In this document: piece by piece, positions 45,187 through 55,838 of the stretch
How the letters are laid out: the number at the start of each line of letters is the position of its first letter
Position numbering within the stretch: position 1 is the first letter of the stretch
Assembly (NCBI GenBank): GCA_949592205.1
Contig: CATIUR010000001.1
Coordinates: forward strand, 70,413,559 to 70,477,558
DNA length: 64,000 nucleotides
From: Helichrysum umbraculigerum
Lineage: Eukaryota; Streptophyta; Magnoliopsida; Asterales; Asteraceae
Reading direction: 5' to 3'
Translations under genes and position numbers: made by a program
Notes under the pieces: generated by a model
What the model saw: the letters and a program-made list of their open reading frames with translations, nothing else
The model's database searches: none
Told to the model about the DNA's origin: nothing

Positions 45187-45620
45187 AATCGTATGATGTT
45201 TCGAATTTCTATTATGTTTTGAACTTTTTTATTATGTTTTGAACTTTCCTTCTGTTATGTTTTCAACTTATGGTTTGAACTCATCTTCTGTTATGTTTTC
45301 AATAGTGATATATTATTGAATCTTATTTACACTTAAAGCTAGTATAGGCATGACAAAAATTTATACAGATATATATTACATACAAATCGTCTCGGCTTAA
45401 ATCTAATACAAATATACAATATATACAAATTTACACTTAAATCTTATTTACACTTGTTTATATGGTACACCGTACCAACTTATTTGGTACATCGTACCGA
45501 AACGAACCGGAGCGAACCGGAATGAGCCTACCCCCGGTCATACCGGATTTTGAGAATTAGCGAACTGCGATCCCGTACCACGATCCCGTACCGGAGCGAT
45601 TCGCGATCCATTTGACTATG
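45187..45620 (+). other. hAT 3' untranslated region and right terminus
   Basis: Non-coding. Begins with repeated TTATGTTTTGAACTT/TTATGTTTTCAA phrases, and ends with a GATCCCGTACC motif cluster and the right terminal inverted repeat. Confidence 0.7.
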
Positions 45621-46347
45621 GTCAACACCCATAACAATTACTAAAATGCCCGTTTGTACGTGGTTGTAGCTAGCAACCTGGACGGGGACGTCACTCCCAT
45701 GATAGATCTATCTTTTAGTAATCGCGCCTTATTAAGTTAATGAACCATACAATGATGAGGACTTTCCCGAATTAAAACACTCATGCAATAACCGAACAAA
45801 ATCAATACCGACAATGATAACCGAATATAATAACTGAGTTAAAATCAATTTAACTAACCGAATAACTATGATCACAAAAACAATTTGTGTTGCATCTCCC
45901 CCGAGTTTAAAATAGTAAAACAGTAAAATGGGGCCGTGAGACTCACCTGAGTCACCGAGCAATGATTATCCGATAAGGAATGAACAAGCCCGAAACCTTC
46001 CAATGCCCTAAGCATATAAGGTTATACATATGAGTGAATGTCTTAGTTAGATCATTCCCGATATGTGTCCATTCAACTATTAAATGTCCAATTTATTCCG
46101 ATTATGTGTTTTTTTTAAACCGATTGAATTTGTATTTTATAAAAGTGTACGACCCGTTGGTGACGGTTCCTGATAATAATTCAGGTATTATTATATGTTT
46201 GATTGTATACTTGTGAAGTATATTCCGTATATTCATAATCCGTATTATGTGATGAAATCATCATCCGTATATTCTGCGTGTGTTTAAAGTGTATACTTAT
46301 CGAAGTATAGATATATAAGTATAACTCGTTTATCCGTATATTGTACC

Positions 46348-46348
<1 letters not shown>

Positions 46349-46423
<75 letters not shown>
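46349..46423 (+). repeat. (TA)n microsatellite
   Basis: About 75 bp of uninterrupted TA in the TR-GAG-1 LTR. Confidence 0.97.
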
Positions 46424-46428
<5 letters not shown>

Positions 46429-47862
46429 CGTTTTTATTCAATGTTCACAAATAAAATCATCAAAGTTCATTCTTGGTCCGAAATCTTATCGTTTTGGGCT
46501 CGTTTTTGTTGACTTGGTCAAACGGATTCGGTTTGACCCAAAACTTTTAGGGAAGCCTTAAATATGTTAAATAAGCTTTATAAAATTGTCGTTACGTTTT
46601 ATGGTTGACCCGAATTGTCGGTTTTATAGATCTCATAAAAACAGTCCTAAAGTTTGCGTCTTCAGTTTTTTTACACCCGATAAACTTCCGTTTTTGACAC
46701 TTTCTATTCCGAATTAAGTTCCACCAAAAATCACAGATGTGCATCTATATCTATAATATATTACATAATTTTTCCATGGTCTTAGGGGTTCATTTTAATG
46801 GTTAACAAAAATCACCAAGAAATTAAACTTATTTTCGGTCAAAATTATCTATCTCTTACAAATCGGCTTCTACACTAAAATATGTATATTTTCAGTTCTC
46901 GAGCATAACATGAAAGTTGTAGACAACGAAAATATGCAAATTTTGATATAAGATACGTGCTCTAATTCAATGTTTACGATTTTATATGATTTAATTTGTG
47001 GGACTGTTTTTCAGAAACTGAAATCGGAAATTATACAAGTGTATGAAAACGTATTTTAAATATTATTTTGGACATTTTTAGGTTGAGGGAGCTCATAAAC
47101 ATGTAAATATACATCATCAAAGTTAATCAAATGAAAAAGTTGGAGTTCCTTACAAGAAAGTGATGATCTAAGCCGAAAATGGAGACAAAAGTGATGATCT
47201 TTGTTACTTGTTCTTACTCCTCCTTCTTGCAACTTTTGTAGATGAGTATAAGAGTGATATGGTGGTTTAGGATGATGTTTTGGGGCTGTGATTCAGCCGT
47301 GGAAATGGGAAGAAAAATAGAGAAAATGATAGAGAGTGTTTGTTGAATTATTGGGTATGTTGTGTATGTGAATGTATATGATTAAGAAACAAAGTCAAAA
47401 GTGATGGTGGGAATAAGTATGGCCTTGCTGCCGTTTGTATGGTCAAAAAGAAAGCATGGGGTATGATTTTTCTTGTCCCCAATTATTGTGTTAAACCCAT
47501 GTTCGTTTACCCGATCGTTTCGTCGTCCGTTTAAACGTTAAACATTTTATATCTAAGTTTTCGTAAACGATTTAAAACTCAACTTTTGAAGGATAATATT
47601 TGTCCAAAATAATATATTTGAGTTGTTAAAATGTGGGTTGGTTCCATTTGGTTGTCGGTTGCACTTTACATATTTGTTGATTAGGTTAACGTTTTAAATA
47701 AACGTATACCTTTGTTTTATATTATCATCATAATATAAATTAATAAATAATGTTATTAAATAATTTCGTATTATTTAATAAATGATTTCACCAACGTCCG
47801 TATTTGAGATTGCGCGTTCTTTCAGATTTGTTTGTACGTGATTATTAAATAATCCTTTAACG

Positions 47863-47863
<1 letters not shown>

Positions 47864-47925
<62 letters not shown>
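47864..47925 (+). repeat. (TA)n microsatellite
   Basis: About 62 bp of TA in the TR-GAG-1 LTR, followed by a short interrupted TA stretch. Confidence 0.97.
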
Positions 47926-47931
<6 letters not shown>

Positions 47932-48029
47932 TATATTATCCGAATACTTTCGTTTTAGTACGTACCGAGTACGAGTAATTTAGGTTTAAATTGGCCGCTA
48001 ATTTTGGCCCTTTTTGACCGGGTGTCACA

Positions 48030-48041
48030 TTCTCCCCTTGT
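48030..48041 (-). other. TR-GAG-1 polypurine tract
   Basis: ACAAGGGGAGAA on the minus strand, abutting the LTR end at 48029. With the CGAAATTCTCC sequence beside it, this matches the 3' end of Tekay-type chromoviruses. Confidence 0.75.
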
Positions 48042-48794
48042 TAGGAGAATTTCGACCCGAAATTCAACCGAAAGTTAATCGAAACCTAGGTCCGCGTGTT
48101 TCTAAGGCCGACTATGTGATATGTCTAATTCCAAGACATCCGAGTTTTCTCTCCCCTTGTTAGACTTAAGCCTACCGATCTCTTAGGAATGAGGGAGAAT
48201 TTCGATTTCTATTCGACCGTTGTCTACGTGACAAGATCGGTCCGTATCATCAAGCATTACCATGATTTGGATCTATAATCCACCGAACTATGTAGACCCT
48301 ACTGTGTCCTTATAGTTTAGCGTAACTATAGCTACCGTATTAGATGTACAACCGTTCTATATTAACAAATATAGATTTCCAATACTTATCCCGATTTATA
48401 TCACTAAAGTGATACCCGAACTAGATCACCGAAGTGATACCCGAACTAGATCACCGAAGTGATAACCAAATTATATGCCAAATCATGCATACCAAATTAA
48501 TTACCGAATTATATACCGTCTTATCTAACCGAATACTATAGCACACACTACTACCGATTTATCCGTGATTAGGAAAACGATGAGTTTCCTTCGAATGAAT
48601 GATTCCGACAAGATGGCCGATTTGCCGACGTATATCAATAATGATATCCGTGTTACTGATCTTAACAGAAAGCCTAGCCATTGAATTCTAAAGTGTAATT
48701 ACGTATTACACTGTCGGACTCAATTATTCACAATTTGCTAAGCTAATTGTAAATTTATCGTCAAGGAATAGAATAGACATTACGCACAAAGTAC

Positions 48795-49843
48795 GTACCG
48801 GTGTCAGGGTCCGGTTGAGTTTTTTCTAGCATTCAGCACAAAGAACCTTCCTTTCTTGTTGTCCTTCAGCTTAGGACAGTCATTCTAGTAGTGTCCTACG
48901 ACTCCGCACTCATAACAAGCTTTCACTCGGCAATCTTTAGCAAGATGCCCATAACGCTTGCACTTGTCACAGGGGGTGCCACAAGGCCCGTCATGGTGGC
49001 GTTTGCACTTTGAGCAGAAAGGTTTGGTTCCAGTGTACCCCTTCTTGTTTTCAGATCCAGATCCAGAGGCATTGACCTTGGTGGTTGCAGACTTCTTGTT
49101 GTTTTGTCTCTGGTTGTCAGTGTTTCCATCAGATTTCCGTTTGTTGTCCTTCCCTTCGTGGACAACCTGTGCCATGAGGCTGTGAGCCATACGAACGGCA
49201 CTTTGAATGGTTCTTGGTTTGGAAGCAGTCACCATTGCTCTGATACTTGCAGGGAGTCCCCAGATGTACCTCTCCACCCTTTTGTACTCAGGGTTGACCA
49301 TAGTTGGACACAAGAGAGCTAGTTGGTGAAAACGGGTGGTATATCCAGCTATGTCATTGCCGTTGATAGAGTGATTCCAGAATTCAGTATTCCAGTTGTT
49401 GGATCTCTTCCCTAGGGCAGTACTCTTAAGTCATCATCTTTTTCAGATCATCCCAGGGAAGTTTGTAAGCAACATCAATACCCACAGTTTGGGCATGAGT
49501 GTTCCACCAGGTAAGTGCACCTTCCAACAGTGTGCAGATAGAGTACTTGACCTTGCAGTCATCCGGGCAGTTGCAGATGCGGAAGAAAGATTCCATCTTC
49601 TCAATCCACTGTAGTAAGCCGATGGCTCCTTCGTACCCTTGAAGTTAAGGGGTTGGCAGTTAAGGAAGTCTTTGTAAGTGCAGGGTTTTGTCGCAGGGCG
49701 TTGTTGTTGACCTCTTCGCTCCCCGGGTTTGGGCCTGATCCGCTGGTGGGAGGAGTTTGTCGAGTAGCCAGTGCTTCAGCCAGTCGCTAAGTGATTAGTC
49801 GTTCCAGTTCAGCATTGGTGAAGGATTTTCGTTTCGGGGGCAT
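48795..49843 (-). pseudogene. gag: TR-GAG-1 Gag, decayed
   Basis: Begins at ATG 49841-49843 (MPPKRKSFTNAELERLI) and can be followed in several frames: YKDFLNCQPLNFKG near 49650-49690, then an open stretch of 142 residues (49313-48885) with the Gag C-terminal helices (RVERYIWGLPASIRAMV) and knuckle region (CSKCKRHHDGPC, CDKCKRYGHLAKDC, CYECGVVGHY). A TAG at 48885-48887 interrupts the last knuckle. It is clearly homologous to the intact Gag of TR-GAG-2. No pol follows: 48042-48794 has no recognisable domain. Confidence 0.82.
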
Positions 49844-50659
49844 GTTCCTTCAATAACAAGATAAAGGACATGTTAGAGTTTGGAATTGAAGAAAACGATT
49901 GTCACAATTGTATGAATACTGAATAATGAATTGATGCATGGTGCGTCAAATGAAAGAAGTAGAAGGTAATAGGATTGTAATCATTTAACAAGCATGTCCA
50001 AAATATTACAAGAGTTAAGGTTTACAAAAGGTGCTGGGAATATTACATCCGGACAGATATTTAGAATTTGTTCGTTATCCGACGCAGGGTTATCCGTTAT
50101 GGGTTTTCCGTTTAAGTTCGAGGGAATTTGTTAGGAATGATAGGAAAAGATTTTAGTCCTAAAGGGGAATATCGATTCCGAACGTTAAGCATGAAAACGA
50201 GTGAATGAAAAAAATTTTCTAACCTTACCGGGTAAGTGTATCTCGAAGAGATGACCCTCTAAAGCTAGGGCACATCCCGGTACTATTTTTCCTGATTCGA
50301 TCAACTTATGGCCGGTAAGTCCTATGATGTATCCGAACAGTGGGTATGTTACCGAGTATCCGAGGCCCATTCATATATATATATATATAATATAATAGCC
50401 TAATTATTATATGTATATACCTTATATACACACATATCCGCCTAGTCGTGTCTAGCACAAAACAAATATGAGTCCCGGTTCCCTCGTGGTCAGAGTCAAA
50501 TAATGCATTCCTGTTTGACATAACCCCTTTCAGATCTCACATCATCTTTATTTAATTGTACATAGTTAGCTAGGCTATGTTAAATTAAACTCGTATGATG
50601 TAATTCCTGAACCAGTTACACCTAATGAGGAATATTGCCTAACGGTTATAGTCTAGGCC
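49844..50659 (-). other. TR-GAG-1 leader region
   Basis: Non-coding region between gag and the Athila-B insertion point. It contains a short TA run (50372-50390) and the conserved hairpin at 50539-50601, and ends with the AGGCC duplication (50655-50659). Similar over 50400-50659 to the TR-GAG-2 leader (56480-56700). Confidence 0.75.
50539..50601 (-). other. Conserved leader hairpin, TR-GAG-1
   Basis: 63-nt inverted repeat: outer ACATCAT/ATGATGT, inner TTAATT/AATTAA and ACATAG/CTATGT. On the element's sense (minus) strand the 9-nt loop is CCTAGCTAA, containing the self-complementary TAGCTA. A matching hairpin occurs in TR-GAG-2. Confidence 0.7.
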
Positions 50660-50878
50660 TGTTGCGACACGCACCGGTCTTTGGAATTTCTAATGATGAT
50701 GTGGCACAGCAGTGGGTTTTTAATTTATAAGGCTAGGGCCTAGGGTTACTTATTATGCTAATCAAAGGGCTAGCAAAGGACAAGTATGACCTAGGATCAT
50801 TCTTCAAAGCGCGACAAATTGAAACTAGGGGGTTTAGAAGCTTTTATGTATTTAGCTAGGGTTAAAAGAGTTGGTTTT

Positions 50879-53800
50879 TGTAACACCCTCATATTTCGGG
50901 TTGCGGAAGCGATCGGGTCGGGTGTTACCAAATCAAATATCACAGCATAAGTTGCATAATGAACGACTCTAAATGAGACGTTTGAAAATAGTTATTACAT
51001 TTCCCAAAATAATATGTATACAAGTTGCGAGTTCGCAAAATACTTTCAATACATAACTGATAATACGAAAATTATGCAGAGACATCCAATTGTCAAAACG
51101 TGTGACTCGAGCTAGAATTTCTGTAGGCCAATCCTACTATTGCAGTGTACCTGAGAATGCACACTAAAAAGGTCAGCTGGAAAGCTGGTGAGTTCACAAG
51201 TAATTTGTAATAACAAGTAGTTCAAGAAATATGTATTTCATTTAGAAATGTAAATCAAGTTTAACAGTTTAAATAGTAATGATTACCCCTCGAGGTAATT
51301 GTGAGAAATTTATGGTAAACAGGTGAACCTAGTCAATAGGTTTCTAGTCCAGTAAAGGGAACTAATTCCCAGAGGGTGTGTTATCGGGTACGTTATTGCC
51401 ACCTGGCAATACGAATACGGGTGTAGCGTAAGGTGACTAACTGTCGTGCTACTGGTCAAAAGTAATCAATCAGGAAAGTCCTTAGACAGTCGATATTGCT
51501 CCCCGGCAATGCGGTTCAGCTAGTTCGTACGGGTTCAAGTATTAGTACTACAAGTACTAGTAAGTCACAATGCCATTTGGCATGAAGGGTTGCACCCCGG
51601 CAACGTAATAAAGTTATCTATTTTGTAATCGTGTCATATCAGTACGGTTTGTAAGTATGGTCAAGTGAGCAAAAGCTCGTAATGTCATGAGTCTTCGACT
51701 CGTTATTATCTAGTAATCACCTACAGTGATAGTAATGGATATCCCCCAAGGGAAATGTTAAGTTATGTCCCGCAGGACCACGTTTAAGTAATTTTAACCA
51801 GTTATTGAGCCGACGTCCGAGAGGATAAAACCTGTCGACCCGTTGCTAAAAGTAAGTAAAGCATAAGTCTATGCTGAAATGAGTAACCGTGCAGTTCCGT
51901 AGAACTACGATAAAGCATGGATCCACATGCTAAGTATAAAGCATATCTCCGTATGCTGTGTATAAAGCATAACTCCGTATGCTGAGTATGAGCATTCAGC
52001 TCGTAAGTAAGTTGTACCACCCACCGTGGTATCGTGAGCATCCAGCTCGTACGTAAGTTGTACCACCCACCGTGGTATCGTGAGCTCGTTCGTAAGTTGT
52101 ACCACCCACCGTGGTATCGTTTTGCTTCACATATAGTGACAGCGTCCGTTGTTCCCCCGAAGGAGACGATGCGTCCGTTTGGCAATGCGCGCAGCACGCC
52201 CGCATGTAAGTTTTATGTAACACCCCCATAAGACCCGTACCTGGACCACGTGTGGGCAGTGTTACTTTTGAGGATCGTTGGGATAGTAGAGCGTTACAGG
52301 TACTCAACAGTACCTCAAGTTGTTATATGACACCCCCTCGGTTTTTGGGTATCTCCCTGCTGCCGGGGGACCATCCCTGGCCCAGTAACTCCAAGCCAGA
52401 GTCGTCACAGTTATACCAGAAAGTAAGGATGTCATCTAGGCATAGGGGTAAGTTGTAATCGTTTATTAGGTACGAATCTACGTCACCTAGTTTTTTGAAG
52501 TAATGTGTGAATTCTAAGTATGTTATCTCGTCACTTAACTGTTGGGAAGTACTTATAGTACTTAGTGAAATCATACGTCAGTTCGTAAGGATAGTCGTTA
52601 CTAAATTAGCAAGTTGGTGCCTCTAGTTGGTATTCATAAGTCCACTAGTCATTACTAGTAATTAGCAAGTCACTGATGTAGTGAGGCGTTTGTTCCCTAG
52701 ATATCATATGTAATATAATTCTAGGTATTTCTAAAACAGTCATACTTAATATTTCTAAGTATAGTCAAGTGGTTCGTAGCTGTCGTAATCTAACACCGTT
52801 ACCATAAACTATTGTAAACCGTTTGTAAAGATTTATACAGTGGAAAGTAGTAAAACAGGAGTATGCATTCCCGCCCCGAAATCAGTTGGAAAATAGTAAA
52901 AGAGTGGGGTTGTGAAACTCACCTGTGAGTTGTCAGCGATCCTACGATACGTGTGTTGTCCGAATGGTAACCTCCTAGTGCCCTAGACACGTGAGGTTAT
53001 ATGAGTAAGATACTAATCGGTTTAACTAAACGTGTCGTGAAAGTAAACTTCTGTTGTTTAGTTTTAGAATTGTGTACGGTCCGTTTGTGGCAGTTTGTAA
53101 TAATGATAATTCTCAATTAAATCATTATTAAAATCGTTTCGTTGTCTATTTTACAAAAACATAATTTTTGTACGTAAATCATCGTTGTAAAAAGTGTAGT
53201 TGTTGTTACGCGAAAGTCGAATCGTTGGGCAAAACTCATTTCGCAGATCAGATCAGTTCAGGTAGCTCGACTCGGCTCGAAGCTCGACTCGGCTCGTATC
53301 TCAACTCGGCTCGCTACTCGGCTCGGTTCGTAGCTCTACTCGACTCGCAATCTCAGCTCGGTTTGTTGTTTGGTTCGACTCGCAGCTAAGCTCGGTTTGC
53401 TGCTCGGTCCGACTCGCATCTCGGCATGGTTCGCTGCTCGGTCCGGTTCGTAGCTCGACTCGGCTCGCTACTCGACTCTGCTCGCTCGACGAGCTGTTCG
53501 TATTTTTGATCTTAAAAACGTATTTTTGAGTTGTTTTTGGGACATAATAGGTTGATAAAACACTAATACATGGTGTATTACTCATTATAAACATGAAATA
53601 GCAAAGAAAAGTGGTGAAATCTTACGGATCGAAGGTGGAACCGAAAATGGTGAGATGGTGATGAAATCGGATGATGGTGATGATGAAGATGATGATGTTG
53701 CTGCTGATGATGACGATGGTGATGGTGGTGACGTGCGGCGGTGGTGGTGATGGTCCGGTGGTGGTGGTATGATCCGAGAGAGAGAGAGAGAGAGAGATAT

Positions 53801-54331
53801 GGGGGTGTGTTTGGTGATGAAAATGTAAAGAGAAAGAAATGGGGAAGAGGGGAGGCCGGCTCACCTTTTTGGTGGGTTGGTTTCCCCCAATTTGCGGTAT
53901 AAAATACCCGTGTTTTCGTACCCGTTCGTAAAATAAATAATGTTTTTAATTTCGTAATATTTATTCGTATAATTAATAATGGTTTCGAGTTGGAACATTT
54001 TATAAAAATATTATTTTGGTAATTAAAGTTTAGTAAGTTGTTTTCGCGCGGTCTTCGATTTTTAAGATGCGTTTTAATTTAAAACGACTTAGATTTTCGA
54101 ATGTTTAATATTTTCCCCCAAGTGTATAATGTTTATTGCAACATTTAAAATATTCGTTATGGAATGTTGACACCGAAGTTTGGACACGTTAATTACGTTA
54201 CTTGGACCAAATTATTATTATATATATATTTATATATAATTTTTGAATACTAGGGATTTGGAGTGTATTAAATTCGAATATAAAAAGTTTAAATTTGGTG
54301 CGAAAATTAACCTTTTTGACCGGTTGTTACA
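50879..54331 (-). repeat. TR-GAG-2 3' LTR
   Basis: 3453 bp, TGTAACACCC to GGTTGTTACA. It carries three copies of a ~40-bp unit with GTACCACCCACCGTGGTATC (51998-52120), a TCGGCTCG-rich minisatellite (53254-53490), GAT/GGT repeats (53650-53765) and a GA repeat (53777-53797). The short ORFs in it are not supported as genes. Confidence 0.93.
53254..53490 (+). repeat. TCGGCTCG-type minisatellite in TR-GAG-2 3' LTR
   Basis: About 20 degenerate units built on CTCGACTCGGCTCG or CTCGGTTCG, CpG-rich. The same array is at 59128-59364 in the other LTR with a few changes. Confidence 0.85.
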
Positions 54332-54343
54332 TTCTCCCCCTGT
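54332..54343 (-). other. TR-GAG-2 polypurine tract
   Basis: ACAGGGGGAGAA on the minus strand directly next to the 3' LTR, preceded by GACGAAATTTTCTTA, a common chromovirus 3' end. Confidence 0.8.
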
Positions 54344-54776
54344 TAAGAAAATTTCGTCCCGAAATTTAAAGTAGGGTCGTGGTCGTGTGGGGTCTGGGGA
54401 GCAATGTATGAACGAGGTGTTTGTCGCGTAACTTGTAGACATAAAGTGTCTATGACGAGGTTGGATAGCAGTCAACCGATGACTGTATCGCAGTTTATCA
54501 TTGTAGTCGCATTCTGGCTATGTTGTTTACATGTTTAAGTTGTGGTTACTGAGGAACCGTTTACATTGTAGCCCATCCGGGACTAGATGGTTGTCACAAC
54601 GTGACCGTTCGGCGAGTAGTCCTATTAGGACTAGGTGGTTTGTGTACGTTCGATCGATTATTCTGCTGAAAGTAAACTCTAACTTTTATGTTTGGCTTAA
54701 TTCATGTAGTCGGCATTAATTCACGTATTCGGTATTATTTTTGGTATCGACCTTCCCGTTGATCAAAACGTTGTGT
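54344..54776 (-). other. TR-GAG-2 region between Gag and purine tract
   Basis: About 430 bp with no recognisable domain. The GACGAAATTTT stretch at its left end looks like the extreme 3' end of a chromovirus pol, suggesting the rest of pol was deleted. Confidence 0.55.
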
Positions 54777-55814
54777 TTATTTTGAAGGTTTAGTATCGAA
54801 TAGGGACATACCCGTGATATTGTCGTAGTTTCTCCCGGTCCTTCCGGAGCTGATCACGCGGATTTTTCGTTTCTGATTTGGGCAATCTTTCTTGAAATGT
54901 CCAGGAGTGTTACATTTGAAACACGTTTGTTGTCCGTCGGGATTTGCAGGAACTCTACAGTCCCGAATTTGGTGTCCAAATCGTTGGCATCTCTCACAAG
55001 GTAGGCCACAAGGGCCGGTATGATGTCGTTTACAGTTGTGACAAAATGGTTTATTCCCCGCATAGCCCCGTTTTCCTTTGTATTCAGAAGGGTAAGATTT
55101 CAAAGGTTCTGGTTGGTTTGTTGGATTATGACTAGTGCTGGAATCGCCATTCCATTTTTGTGTATGGTTTTCAGTTGTGGGGGTCCCGCGTTGAACCACC
55201 CGTGCCATGAGGTTGTGGGCCATGCGAACGGTGTCGCGAATAGTGTTGGGTTTAGAGGAGGTAACCATGTCCGCGATTTGTGCTGGAAGTCCTCCGATGT
55301 ATTGTTCGATTCGTTTGCTTTCTGGGTTCACTAGAGACGGGCAAAGGAGTGCCAGTCGGTGAAAACGATTGGTATAGGTCATGATGTCATTGTTCTTCAC
55401 GGTAAGATGCCAGAGTTCATTCTCAAGTCGGTGTAGTTCCTCGCTAGGACAATATTCGTCCCTCATCAGTTGTTTCAGTTCCTCCCACGAAAGTTCATAG
55501 GCGGTGTCGACCCCTACGGTGTGGGCGTGAGCATTCCACCAGGTTAGAGCATTATCTCGAAGGGTGTAGGTGGAGTATTTGACTTTGTATCCATCGGGGC
55601 AGTTGCAAATGCGGAAAACAGCTTCTATCCTTTCGATCCATTGGATCAGTCCGACAGCCCCTTCAGTACCAACAAAGATTGGCGGGTTACAGTTCAGAAA
55701 TTCTTTATAGGTGCAGAGGCGCGTTAGGTTTTGTGCAGCTAGGGCTTCAGCCACTCTTTGCTCAGCGTATTGGTCGCGTTCTGCTTGCGTGTACGTTTGT
55801 CGTCTACGCGGCAT
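54777..55814 (-). CDS. gag: TR-GAG-2 Gag, intact
   Basis: 345 residues from the ATG at 55812-55814 (MPRRRQTYTQAERDQYAEQ); an in-frame ATG eight codons upstream (55838) is possible, but the related TR-GAG-1 Gag also starts MPxxR. The Gag core contains YKEFLNCNPPIFVGTEGAVG, LIQWIERIEAVFRICNC, NALTWWNAH and IEQYIGGLPAQIADMV. The C-terminal zinc region has CHNCKRHHTGPC and two CCHC knuckles (CERCQRFGHQIRDC, CFKCNTPGHFKKDC). Gag packages element RNA in particles. It is the only ORF, and its intact frame in an element without pol suggests it is useful to its own spread. Confidence 0.93.
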   Translation of the reverse strand: MPRRRQTYTQAERDQYAEQRVAEALAAQNLTRLCTYKEFLNCNPPIFVGTEGAVGLIQWIERIEAVFRICNCPDGYKVKYSTYTLRDNALTWWNAHAHTVGVDTAYELSWEELKQLMRDEYCPSEELHRLENELWHLTVKNNDIMTYTNRFHRLALLCPSLVNPESKRIEQYIGGLPAQIADMVTSSKPNTIRDTVRMAHNLMARVVQRGTPTTENHTQKWNGDSSTSHNPTNQPEPLKSYPSEYKGKRGYAGNKPFCHNCKRHHTGPCGLPCERCQRFGHQIRDCRVPANPDGQQTCFKCNTPGHFKKDCPNQKRKIRVISSGRTGRNYDNITGMSLFDTKPSK

Positions 55815-55838
55815 GATTCTTAGACAAGAGTGAAACAT

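Larger units (their letters stand above)
30093..45620 (+). mobile_element. hAT DNA transposon, ~3.0 kb, interrupted by Sirevirus copy 2
   Basis: Imperfect terminal inverted repeats (CATAGTCACAGGGATCGC at the left, and the inverse of CATAGTCAAATGGATCGC at the right) flanked by the 8-bp duplication GTCAACAC at 30085-30092 and 45621-45628, as expected for hAT. Both ends carry subterminal clusters of GATCGCGATC-like motifs. Inside is one transposase gene, broken by stops and a frameshift and split by the Sirevirus. Confidence 0.92.
29569..48029 (-). repeat. TR-GAG-1 LTR, interrupted by hAT
   Basis: Starts TGTCACACCCCC (29569) and ends GGGTGTCACA (48029); about 2.9 kb without the hAT insertion. 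It is related to the TR-GAG-2 LTR at the start (GCGGAAGCGAT, GAGACGTTT). The right part (45629-48029) has no gene, two long TA microsatellites and otherwise plain AT-rich sequence. Confidence 0.85.
29516..50659 (-). mobile_element. TR-GAG-1, gag-only Ty3/gypsy element, rearranged around one LTR
   Basis: Left to right: 53 bp of leader with primer site (29516-29568), one LTR (29569-48029, interrupted by hAT), purine tract, and an internal region with a decayed gag (48030-50659). Both outer edges are internal-region sequence ending in AGGCC. Comparison with the intact TR-GAG-2 (GTCTAGGCCCACTAAATG at 56694-56711) shows the two edges were once adjacent. So the LTR has interior on both sides, as in a tandem dimer sharing an LTR. 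No protease, RT or integrase is seen, so it needs a helper; the LTR-proximal purine tract resembles that of Tekay-type chromoviruses. Confidence 0.82.

Noticed and set aside
46181..46441. 86-residue ORF rich in Ile-Tyr repeats
   Set aside because: It is the translation of a TA microsatellite.
29516..50659. Two independent Athila insertions at the same AGGCC site as an explanation
   Set aside because: It would require the same subfamily, orientation and exact 5-bp target twice, and still would not explain why the LTR has interior on both sides.
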